Below are positions 8,849 to 15,534 of a DNA stretch of 64,000 nt, piece by piece. The DNA comes from CBEULR01 sp965544035 (GTDB lineage Bacteria; Bacillota; Desulfotomaculia; Desulfotomaculales; Desulforudaceae): positions 57,283 to 121,282 of the forward strand of contig CBEULR010000008.1 of assembly GCA_965544035.1 (NCBI GenBank), in the 5' to 3' direction. The translations under genes and the position numbers were made by a program. The first letter of the stretch is position 1. Each line of letters opens with the position of its first letter. The notes below the pieces were generated by a model, which saw only the letters and a program-made list of their open reading frames with translations, was not told the DNA's origin and made no database searches.

Positions 8849-9964
8849 CTAGTTCTGATGTAAAGAAAGCCGGTGAATGATCATTCGAGCGAGCCCGGGT
8901 GTGTCATCCCGATCGAATACCGGCACGTCTACGCCCGGCGGAGCCGCTCCGGCGACCGCGAACAGGCCCTCGGTGTTGCCAATCCAGGGCGCACCGGCGC
9001 TGACCAGGATCTTCGGATACGCCAGATACTTGTATCCCTCCACCACCACGACGTCCGCACCCTGAAAGTAGGATACCACCTGCTCAAGGGAGGGCTCGGC
9101 TTCCAAGGTTTGAAAGAAAGCCACGCCATCAGGCGTCACCACGGCGGAAAACTCCGCGCCCGCCCGGGCGTGCTTCCAGGAGTCCTTGCCCTGTACATCC
9201 AGATCGGCACCGTGCGGGGCATGCTTTACGGTACCCACACGATACCCCAGGTGTCTCAATTCGGTGACCAGTCTGGCGACCAGCATCGTCTTTCCCGAAT
9301 CCGAAGTCCCGACGACACAGACGATCGGCGGAGTATTCGTTGTTACCACCTTGTGCGATGGGATATGACGGTCCCTTATTATATCACGGGCCAACGCCCA
9401 ATCCTCGGGATAGTTAATGTTAAAGAATATCTTGCCCGGTTCCCCGAGGTCGCTGATCTCCTTTTCTGCGATATACTTTACCCTCACCATAGAAAATAAA
9501 TCACTGACGCGGCGCCGTCCCGATGTTAGCAATTCGGTCACCGGCTCCAGACAGGTCTTGCCGTAAACCGCGTACAGCGGCTCGGGATAGCTACGAATCA
9601 CCGGCACCACACAGTCGTATCCCTCGCGCTGCGCAGCCAGATAGGCGGCCACGTCGGTGTTGACGAAAGGCATATCGCACGCAACCACGAAAACATAGTC
9701 GTGCAAAGCGTGGGTGAGGGCCGCGTGAATACCGCTGAGTGGACCCTGGTGCGGAATCACATCCGGGACAACGCGGGCGTCCAGTTGGGCATAGCGCTCG
9801 CGGTCGTTCGCGATCACCAGCACCTCGTCGAATACGCTGTAAAGCCCGTCCAAAGTGCGCCCGATGATCGGGCAGCCGTCCACCGCCAGGAATGCCTTGT
9901 GCGTTTTCATCCGGGTATTCCTGCCCCCGGCCAGGATCGCCGCCGAAACTCCCGTCTGTCGCAA
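8849..9964 (-). CDS. MobA-MobB fusion: molybdenum cofactor guanylyltransferase + MobB GTP-binding domain
   Basis: Two normally separate proteins are joined. Residues 1 to about 195 are a MobA-like nucleotidyltransferase (VSAAILAGGRNTRM, later VACDMPFVNTDVAAYL) that would attach GMP to molybdopterin. Residues from about 205 to 371 are MobB, with the P-loop VVGTSDSGKTMLVARLV and the GTVKHAPHGADLD motif. The frame stays open upstream to 10192, but that extension is not MobA-like and overlaps sigK on the other strand. I choose the TTG at 9964, which is preceded by AGGAGG with a 9-base spacer and begins just before the MobA core. Mo/W-enzymes such as the aldehyde oxidoreductase at 56 kb may need the cofactor. 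Confidence 0.9.
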   Translation of the reverse strand: MRQTGVSAAILAGGRNTRMKTHKAFLAVDGCPIIGRTLDGLYSVFDEVLVIANDRERYAQLDARVVPDVIPHQGPLSGIHAALTHALHDYVFVVACDMPFVNTDVAAYLAAQREGYDCVVPVIRSYPEPLYAVYGKTCLEPVTELLTSGRRRVSDLFSMVRVKYIAEKEISDLGEPGKIFFNINYPEDWALARDIIRDRHIPSHKVVTTNTPPIVCVVGTSDSGKTMLVARLVTELRHLGYRVGTVKHAPHGADLDVQGKDSWKHARAGAEFSAVVTPDGVAFFQTLEAEPSLEQVVSYFQGADVVVVEGYKYLAYPKILVSAGAPWIGNTEGLFAVAGAAPPGVDVPVFDRDDTPGLARMIIHRLSLHQN

Positions 9965-10136
9965 GTAGGTGAGCCTCCTATACAAAGATGCTGAATAACA
10001 CTTCGGCAAAAGCCCTGTTTCCTCCTGCCCGCCCGTCCCCAACTCCTGTTTCCAAAACATTTTCCCATCTAGACAGGCACGATCCGACACGCCCCGCCAT
10101 ATGATTAATGCAGTCTTTAATTTGGGAGGTATGTCT

Positions 10137-10844
10137 ATGCTCCCCGTGGCCATCCTCGGTATCGGCCTGGTATCCCTGATCAACGGCGTCATGCTGCTCC
10201 TTTCCTACATCACCAACAACACTTTTCCCCAGCCGCTTTCCCGTGAAGAGGAGAAGAAGTACTTAAAACTGATGATGGATGGCGATCAAGAAGCACGCAA
10301 CATTCTGATTGAACATAACCTTCGTCTCGTTGCACACATAATTAAGAAGTACGACAACACCGGCGAAGATATGGACGATCTGATCTCGATCGGCACAATC
10401 GGCCTGATCAAGGCCATCAACACTTTCAATCCGGATAAGGGTGCCCGGCTCGCGACCTACGCCGCCCGGTGCATCGAGAATGAGATTCTCATGTTCTTGA
10501 GGATGGTCAATAAAACCCGCTTCGATATCTCCCTGCAGGATCCGATCGGGGTAGATAAGGAAGGTAATGAGATTACACTGATCGATGTCCTGGGTACGGA
10601 CGCTGAGGTTGTGGAAAACAAAGTCGAAACCCTGTTCGAACGGGAGCGCCTGCGGGCAAAGATGCGCAAGCTGACCCAGAGTGAAAAACATGTGATCAGC
10701 CGACGGTTCGGCCTCGCGGACGGCACCCGGCAAACGCAGCAGGAGATCGCACGCCATATGGGGATCTCACGCAGCTACGTCTCCAGAATCGAGAAGCGTG
10801 CCCTGAACAAGCTGACTAAGGAACTGGGATTTGAAACCCGCTAG
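10137..10844 (+). CDS. sigK: Sporulation sigma factor SigK (pro-sigma-K)
   Basis: Late mother-cell sigma factor. From the ATG at 10137 (preceded by GGGAGG with a 7-base spacer) the protein is 235 residues, the normal size. The N-terminal 20 or so residues are hydrophobic (LPVAILGIGLVSLINGVMLL), like the pro-sequence that is cleaved by SpoIVFB in the family. Region 2 is seen in DMDDLISIGTIGLIKAINTF and the ATYAARCIENEILMFLR block, region 4 in the final helix-turn-helix (TQQEIARHMGISRSYVSRIE). The gene is intact, not split by a skin-type element. It stands alone, followed by a strong terminator. An ATG at 10131 or 10101 is less well placed. Confidence 0.95.
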   Translation: MLPVAILGIGLVSLINGVMLLLSYITNNTFPQPLSREEEKKYLKLMMDGDQEARNILIEHNLRLVAHIIKKYDNTGEDMDDLISIGTIGLIKAINTFNPDKGARLATYAARCIENEILMFLRMVNKTRFDISLQDPIGVDKEGNEITLIDVLGTDAEVVENKVETLFERERLRAKMRKLTQSEKHVISRRFGLADGTRQTQQEIARHMGISRSYVSRIEKRALNKLTKELGFETR

Positions 10845-10866
10845 TGACAGCATAACGGGATGTCTG

Positions 10867-10893
10867 ACGCCGCCTCTTTGGGCGGCGTTGTTT
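10867..10893 (+). terminator. Rho-independent terminator of sigK
   Basis: The stem ACGCCGCC/GGCGGCGT closes a 6-base loop and is followed by TGTTTTTC, 22 bp after the sigK stop. It also lies just beyond the 3' end of the convergent sensor-kinase gene and could work in both directions. Confidence 0.85.
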
Positions 10894-10896
10894 TTC

Positions 10897-11856
10897 TCAA
10901 TATCCCAATCGACTTTGCCCCGGTGCTGGTCCCCCCTCTTCGGGTGGTGTTCCTGATCGCTGTTCTAGGGGAAGCCGGACGGTGAACACCGTTTTCCCGG
11001 GCCGCGAGGAACAGGTTAGGCTACCCCCGTGATTTGCCACGATCCGCTGGGAAACCGCCAGTCCCGTTCCTGTACCGGTATCCTTAGTGCTGAAAAAGGG
11101 AACAAAAATCTTTTCCTGTAGACTCTCCGGGATTCCCGGACCGTTATCCTCTATCGCCAGGCAGACCTTACCCCTGTCCCGAAAAGTCCTCAGGACCACC
11201 CGTCCACCGGGGCCGACTGCTTGAAACGCATTCCCGATTAGATTAAAAAGCACCTGCCGCAAACGGGAGGGATCCCCCTTGATCTCCGGCAGAGAGGGTT
11301 CCAAATCGGAATTCAGTACGATATTCAGCCGCCGTGCCTCACTCTGCAGAAACTCCTGCACCTCATCCACCAGACCATTGAGACTTACCGATACACAAAT
11401 GAGGTTACTTGGCGCGGCGAGAGTTACAAAATCATTGACGATCCGGTTCAGATGCTCAATCTCACCCTGTAACACGTCGAGGTAGTGTCTGACCTCACCC
11501 AATGTCAGGTCGGGCGGCTTCTCACGCAACAGTTGGGTATACCCGCTGATCACGGCAAGCGGGTTCCGGATTTCATGCGCCACTCCGGCGGCCATTTCAC
11601 CAACGGCAATCAGGTATGAGGTCTTCTGAATCTCTTTCTGTATATGACCCTTTTCAGACACATCCTCATACATAATCACCGTGCTCTGCTCATCGTCCGA
11701 CACGTGGCCGTCGACCGGGTCATGCTTCCCCTGAAACTCAATCCTGCTGATTGTACCCGTTATTGCAGTCTGATCGATCGCCGTTGGTTTTCCCTTGAAC
11801 CGACAACTGCGGTCAACAAACAGAAAGGCCGTCACGACGACCACAAGAGGGATCAC
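10897..11856 (-). CDS. Sensor histidine kinase, C-terminal part (reading frame interrupted upstream)
   Basis: The 319-residue frame begins at a GTG directly after an in-frame TGA. It starts with a membrane helix (VIPLVVVVTAFLFV), then a linker, a HisKA domain with the phospho-acceptor motif GEMAAGVAHEIRNPLAVISG near residue 87-106, and a complete HATPase_c domain: N box NLIGNAFQAV, G1 DNGPGIP, F box FVPFFSTK, G2 GTGTGLAVSQRI. Catalytic motifs are intact. The piece resembles soluble or two-TM sporulation-type kinases. Because the other half of the membrane hairpin lies in the same frame just before the TGA (11857-12036), this is either a gene broken by a nonsense mutation or one that is re-initiated at the GTG. 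No response regulator is adjacent. Confidence 0.8.
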   Translation of the reverse strand: MIPLVVVVTAFLFVDRSCRFKGKPTAIDQTAITGTISRIEFQGKHDPVDGHVSDDEQSTVIMYEDVSEKGHIQKEIQKTSYLIAVGEMAAGVAHEIRNPLAVISGYTQLLREKPPDLTLGEVRHYLDVLQGEIEHLNRIVNDFVTLAAPSNLICVSVSLNGLVDEVQEFLQSEARRLNIVLNSDLEPSLPEIKGDPSRLRQVLFNLIGNAFQAVGPGGRVVLRTFRDRGKVCLAIEDNGPGIPESLQEKIFVPFFSTKDTGTGTGLAVSQRIVANHGGSLTCSSRPGKTVFTVRLPLEQRSGTPPEEGGPAPGQSRLGY

Positions 11857-12036
11857 TCAGGTGTAGAAGGCATACCGGTAACCGGCATGCGTTCCCGGAA
11901 ACACGCCATCGTCCGCCACCAGGGCAACAATAGTAGCAAGCAACAGCGGAAGAACACCGGCCAGCAACAGCAGGCTCTGAGTGGACCACGAGAATACCTT
12001 TGTCCCGGCCAAGTATTTGCCTACAGCGTTGTTCAT
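11857..12036 (-). pseudogene. Severed N-terminal membrane segment of the sensor kinase
   Basis: Reading in the kinase frame from an ATG at 12036 gives 59 residues: a short cytosolic start, a strong membrane helix (SLLLLAGVLPLLLATIVALV), a 15-20-residue loop ending in YRYAFYT, then TGA immediately followed by GTG and the second membrane helix of the kinase. Together the two pieces form an ordinary two-helix sensor module. A single TGG to TGA change (a tryptophan at the membrane interface) would explain the stop. Seen directly: frame continuity and stop. Inferred: nonsense mutation. A sequencing error or real recoding cannot be excluded. Confidence 0.6.
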
Positions 12037-12577
12037 CCCGAGCTTGGTTTTTACCTCAATCTACCTCCCGGTTGGAAAGAACGGCTCCTCTACTTCAGCA
12101 GGAGTCTGCTCGTCCCAGCGACGGCACAGGATTACCCGCGCTGAACCCCCGCGTTACCCGGCGGTTTTGCCGAAGACGAAGCCGCGTAATTATTATCGAT
12201 TTGACGTTATGGAGCAGAACAGTCGTGACTTCAGACAGTGCAACCAGCAGGAACACGGTACCGGCAGAAACAAGCCTCCACTCGGAAGCCGCTCGACAAC
12301 CAGGCAAGCAGAACGCCGAAGAAATGATGCCGAATAAGACATCCTAACGCCCTCAGCAACACCAGAGCCAGCACCTCACACAATTCCAAAGACATGAAAC
12401 ATCTACCGCGCACCCTCTTTGGTGAAAGAGATCCGCTCGATTGAATATGACTTTGTTTTTAAATAGATTCCCGTATTCATCAAAGAATTTGATTCTTTAC
12501 ACCGCGCTACACTTCCTGCCCCTTTTTCCAACAACTGGACGACAGCTTCTTATATAGATCGACAGCACATTACAACA
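12037..12577. other. Gene-poor stretch with possible decayed membrane-protein remnants
   Basis: No gene can be supported here. On the minus strand, two short overlapping open stretches in different frames (about 12095-12307 and 12231-12413) contain hydrophobic runs such as AGTVFLLVALSEVTTVLL and LCEVLALVLLRALGCL, as would be left by a frameshifted membrane protein, possibly related to the broken kinase next to it. From 12420 onward the sequence turns A+T-rich and looks non-coding. The reading as decay is an inference only. Confidence 0.35.
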
Positions 12578-12607
12578 AAAAAAGCACAAGCCTTAACCTG
12601 TGCTTTT
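12578..12607 (-). terminator. Rho-independent terminator
   Basis: On the minus strand AAAAGCACA and TGTGCTTTT pair around a 10-base loop, and the run of T continues (TTTTTTTG). It lies 24 bp beyond the stop of the 100-residue gene at 12631-12933. Confidence 0.85.
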
Positions 12608-12630
12608 GCTTACCGGATCGTGAGTAGAGT

Positions 12631-12933
12631 CTACTCCTTTAGGTCAATAATCAGGGCCTTTTCATTCTCGTCATATTCACATGGATACTTTCCCTTTGCC
12701 TCAATGCCGAAATGTGTGCGAAACCGATTGGCCAGAATCTTGTTCTTGGTTACCGTAAACCCTTCATCCTTAGCCTTTGCAATCTTGATCCTTTTGGTCT
12801 CATCGTCATAGTAAAGCAATACTTTACCGGCATTCAGCATAGACGCTGCCTTCGGCGACATGGTAAAGTGATGTTTGCTAAGAGCTACATACATCTCGGG
12901 AGTGGAACGCGGTTTGAATACCTGCCAAGCCAT
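12631..12933 (-). CDS. Conserved-looking hypothetical protein, 100 aa
   Basis: I do not recognise a named family. The protein (start MAWQVFKPRSTPEMYVALSK) is soluble, mixed charge, with an apparent alpha/beta pattern (KVLLYYDDETKRIKIAKA, then FTVTKNKILANRF and a C-terminal EKALIIDL). GGAGG stands 12 bases before the ATG, the gene has its own terminator downstream, and A+T-rich sequence upstream could hold a promoter (TTAACC and TATAAA, 18 bp apart). It is flanked by unrelated genes on both sides, so it is probably monocistronic. Codon use and signals support a real gene. Confidence 0.7.
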   Translation of the reverse strand: MAWQVFKPRSTPEMYVALSKHHFTMSPKAASMLNAGKVLLYYDDETKRIKIAKAKDEGFTVTKNKILANRFRTHFGIEAKGKYPCEYDENEKALIIDLKE

Positions 12934-13158
12934 ATTTAATGCCGACCTCCGTTATTGGTTTATACGTTCTAGTATATCACAAGGTTAATAAAGTTAAACA
13001 GATATGACTATAAGAAAATGGATGAATTAGGTGAATTTATTCTCGAACCACTACATTCATTCTCCTTTTTGCACCATGTTTCAATCGATGCCGGAATCGG
13101 TTATTATCCGGCCGATCAAGACAGAATAATAGCGAATTTGATTTGGGAGGGCGGGACC

Positions 13159-13545
13159 TTGGTCAAACGGAAAATCGTGAAAATAGACGAAGAGCTCTGT
13201 GACGGTTGCGGCAACTGTGTGGCTCCCTGTGCGGAAGGCGCGATTGAACTCCGCGACGGCAAAGCCCGTGTGATCCGCGAGGAGCTGTGTGACGGTGCCG
13301 GTTTTTGTCTCGGCGTTTGCCCCACCGGAGCGTTGAGCATTGAGGAACGCGAGGCCGAAGCCTTCAACCCAAAGGCGGTGGAAAAACACCTAGCCGAACG
13401 CAAGAACGAACGGCTGGGACACGAGATCAATTGTTTCTCCTGCGGGGCCGACGACACCGACCGGGCGCTGGTGCCGGTGCGCAAGAGCGGCGAGAGCACT
13501 TGGGTTTGCGTGCGCTGTTTACCGGGTTTGATCCACGGCCGGTAA
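13159..13545 (+). CDS. 4Fe-4S dicluster ferredoxin with C-terminal CxxC pair domain
   Basis: An open frame begins at 13018, but the first 47 residues are unlike the rest and the best start is the TTG at 13159, preceded by GGGAGG with an 8-base spacer. The 128-residue protein then opens LVKRKIVKIDEELCDGCGNC. Two cluster motifs are visible: CDGCGNCVAPC and CDGAGFCLGVCP. The C-terminal part has CFSCG and CVRC pairs about 28 residues apart, a possible zinc or further metal site. Likely a soluble electron carrier. The middle of the first half of the second motif has A-G in place of the usual x-x, as in a common clostridial ferredoxin family. It is followed 34 bp later by a 58-residue ORF. Confidence 0.85.
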   Translation: MVKRKIVKIDEELCDGCGNCVAPCAEGAIELRDGKARVIREELCDGAGFCLGVCPTGALSIEEREAEAFNPKAVEKHLAERKNERLGHEINCFSCGADDTDRALVPVRKSGESTWVCVRCLPGLIHGR

Positions 13546-13579
13546 TGTTCCGCCAGGATTTTACCGGGGAGGTGATAAA

Positions 13580-13756
13580 ATGGACCGCAAAGAGGAAACG
13601 GTAGACAAGGCCGTAATGCTGAACAATGATCCTCCGGGAAGGCTCGAGGTTGAGGAGTTCAAGCGCCGTATGGCAATGACCCGCAAACGGGAGACAGAGC
13701 AGGCGGAAAAGGGCGTGAAGGATACCGAAACCGGGATTCTGATTCCGGAAAAGTAA
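13580..13756 (+). CDS. Small hypothetical protein, 58 aa
   Basis: An ATG at 13580 with a strong GGGGAGGTGAT ribosome site about 4 bases upstream opens 58 codons (start MDRKEETVDKAVML, end TGILIPEK). The product is highly charged, with predicted helix (VEEFKRRMAMTRKRETEQAEK) and no cysteine, signal or membrane segment. It follows the ferredoxin gene by 34 bp on the same strand, so the two are probably co-transcribed. I do not recognise the family. The ribosome site and position are the main support. Confidence 0.6.
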   Translation: MDRKEETVDKAVMLNNDPPGRLEVEEFKRRMAMTRKRETEQAEKGVKDTETGILIPEK

Positions 13757-14094
13757 CAAGGTTAACATAACCCGCCGGAAAAAAGACATTTGAAACATGG
13801 CCGTGGAACGGGATAATACCCAGGATACCCATTACCTCAATAGTATTCGGATTCATGGGCCGGTTATCCCCCTTAAGAATGCCGTTTATACCATTTCGTG
13901 TACCGCACGTTCACGCAAGAAAGCAGCAACTGATTCAGTGCAGGTACTTTCTATGATTCGGGTCGCAGCACAGGTTTTCCAGGTTTGTGCGCCACATCGC
14001 CAGCCAATGCCTAAACTCCCGGACCGATCCGCTGAAGGAAAGGATAACCATGGTGTCTTGAGCCTCCTTATGGCCATACTCTGTACCGATCCAC
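13757..14094. other. Intergenic region between convergent genes, no clear gene
   Basis: Convergent space between the 58-residue ORF and the EEP gene. The only hint is a minus-strand frame starting at an ATG near 14052 that reads MVILSFSGSVREFRHWLAMW and stops about 18 residues later; it reads like the start of a small protein but has no ribosome site and breaks off, so I do not call it. No convincing terminator with a T-run was seen. Confidence 0.4.
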
Positions 14095-14814
14095 CTATGA
14101 ATATGAGCCGGCGGCCAGAGATAGACCATCCATCCGGATGTCGGCGCAGAAAGGAAGATGGTCTGAGGCTAGGCTTTGGAAACTTCGGGCCTCTTCCACC
14201 CGGAACCGGGGAGATACCAGAATGGTATCCAGACGCACTCGGGGGTCGAAAGAGGGATAAGTGGGGGCTGCGGATGGATCGTCGAGGGTATCGCGGAGAA
14301 CAGACGACAGGGGTGCAAGCTCGGGGGCGTCGGGAGCACAGTTAAAGTCGCCCGCCAGGATCATCGGATGAGCAACAGTGTCGAGATGCTCCACAATACG
14401 CTGTACGTGGTCGGCACGCTCGTCCCGGCTCAAACCAAGGTGAGTGCAACCGAACCAGACCATCAGCCCTTCAATGTCGATCTCCGCACTTAATAAACCA
14501 CGCTGTTCTTTCGGACTGGGCAGAGAAAGATTGCACCACCGCGCGATCGGGAATCGGCTGTAGATGGCGTTGCCATAGGCACCGATTAGGTAATAATCTC
14601 GGTTTACTCCGTAACACCACCACCGGCACCCCAGCCGCCGGGCTAAATGCCGCGCCTGATACTTGAATCCTGAGCGCAGCCGAAACCGATCTACTTCCTG
14701 CAGCGCCAACAAATCCGCGTTAACGGCGGACAACGTCTCGGCAATCCGGTCAATCAAGACGATACCGTCCGTACCACGCGCGTGGTGAATATTGTAGGTT
14801 GCAATTCTGGGCAA
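14095..14814 (-). CDS. Endonuclease/exonuclease/phosphatase-family protein
   Basis: The 239-residue protein has the EEP superfamily motifs in order: RIATYNIHHARGTDG (N of the active site), ALQEVDR (metal-binding Glu, near residue 40), GCTHLGLS near 120, GDFNCAPDAPEL near 150-161 and the catalytic SDHLPF near 215-220. Substrates in this superfamily range from nucleic acid to phospholipids and inositol phosphates, so a specific role is not assigned. It starts with TTG directly after the ECF-S stop (TGATTG) with GAGGTG 7 bases upstream, so it is translationally coupled to the B12-riboswitch operon. Confidence 0.88.
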   Translation of the reverse strand: MPRIATYNIHHARGTDGIVLIDRIAETLSAVNADLLALQEVDRFRLRSGFKYQARHLARRLGCRWWCYGVNRDYYLIGAYGNAIYSRFPIARWCNLSLPSPKEQRGLLSAEIDIEGLMVWFGCTHLGLSRDERADHVQRIVEHLDTVAHPMILAGDFNCAPDAPELAPLSSVLRDTLDDPSAAPTYPSFDPRVRLDTILVSPRFRVEEARSFQSLASDHLPFCADIRMDGLSLAAGSYS

Positions 14815-15534
14815 TCAATTACACCTCGACCGGTTTTGTCTACAGTTTATGCCGCTTTGCTCGCGCCGAGCCACGAGCTTCGCGCGAAACCGTTCGAGAA
14901 TACGCACCACATCGGGACCGATCAGTACAGCGAATATCACATTGCCTGCGGCATGCAGGGTGTCAAACAAAAAGCCGGCCGCCTGGACCGTCAAAAAAGA
15001 TTGAAGAGTGAGCGGGTAAAACGCGGTGGTCCATACCCAAAGGTTGACCATCCAGCCGAACAGGTAACCCCACACCAATCCGAAAACCGCCAATCCGGCC
15101 CGGCCGCACCGCTTCAACGGCCCGGCAAGCAGGCCCGCCGTGGTCCCAACCAAACCCCACGCCAGCATCTGCCAGGGTGTCCAGGGACCCTGGCCGAGGA
15201 AGAAGTTCGAAACGGCGGCTGCAATAGCCCCGACCGCGAATCCGGCCGGTGCCCCGAATACCATTCCCGAGACCGCACACAGAAAAGTTGTAGGTTGAAA
15301 ACCGGGCAGCGCCGTGAAGGGTATCCGCCCGATGGCCGCCACCGCGGCCAAGGTCGCAATCAGGGCCATCTCCCGGACGGACAGCGTACGACGCTCCAAC
15401 TGCAAAAAGCCCGCCAGCAGAAGGCTGCCCACAACCAGCGCGGCGAAAACCGCCCAGTTCAGTATTTCCCCCCGTGCGGCCAGCCAGGCGCCCGGCAGGA
15501 TTATGGCCAGCGGAAGGATCACTGCCCGTTGCAC
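14815..15534 (-). CDS. ECF transporter S component (substrate-binding membrane protein, probably corrinoid)
   Basis: Very hydrophobic 239-residue protein. Two extra N-terminal helices precede a core S-component fold with about six helices: MALIATLAAVAAIGRIPF, then the characteristic FQPTTFLCAVSGMVFGAPAGFAVGAIA and GPWTPWQMLAWGLVGTTAGLLAG. The S component binds the vitamin and topples in the membrane to deliver it, driven by the A/T module. The gene overlaps the ATPase gene by 16 bp. Specificity for cobalamin or a precursor is inferred from the riboswitch that controls the operon and the transcobalamin-like proteins encoded upstream, not from the S sequence itself. Confidence 0.88.
   Translation of the reverse strand: MQRAVILPLAIILPGAWLAARGEILNWAVFAALVVGSLLLAGFLQLERRTLSVREMALIATLAAVAAIGRIPFTALPGFQPTTFLCAVSGMVFGAPAGFAVGAIAAAVSNFFLGQGPWTPWQMLAWGLVGTTAGLLAGPLKRCGRAGLAVFGLVWGYLFGWMVNLWVWTTAFYPLTLQSFLTVQAAGFLFDTLHAAGNVIFAVLIGPDVVRILERFRAKLVARREQSGINCRQNRSRCN

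Noticed and set aside
9965..10192. N-terminal extension of the MobA-MobB frame
   Set aside because: Not MobA-like, overlaps sigK on the other strand, and a TTG with AGGAGG lies right before the MobA core.
11857..11859. TGA in the sensor kinase as a selenocysteine codon
   Set aside because: The position is at the edge of a membrane helix with no redox motif, and I saw no SECIS-like hairpin just downstream; Trp loss is simpler.
13886..14129. Two short minus-strand frames between the 58-residue ORF and the EEP gene
   Set aside because: No ribosome site, overlap the EEP end or each other, and neither reads like a complete protein.
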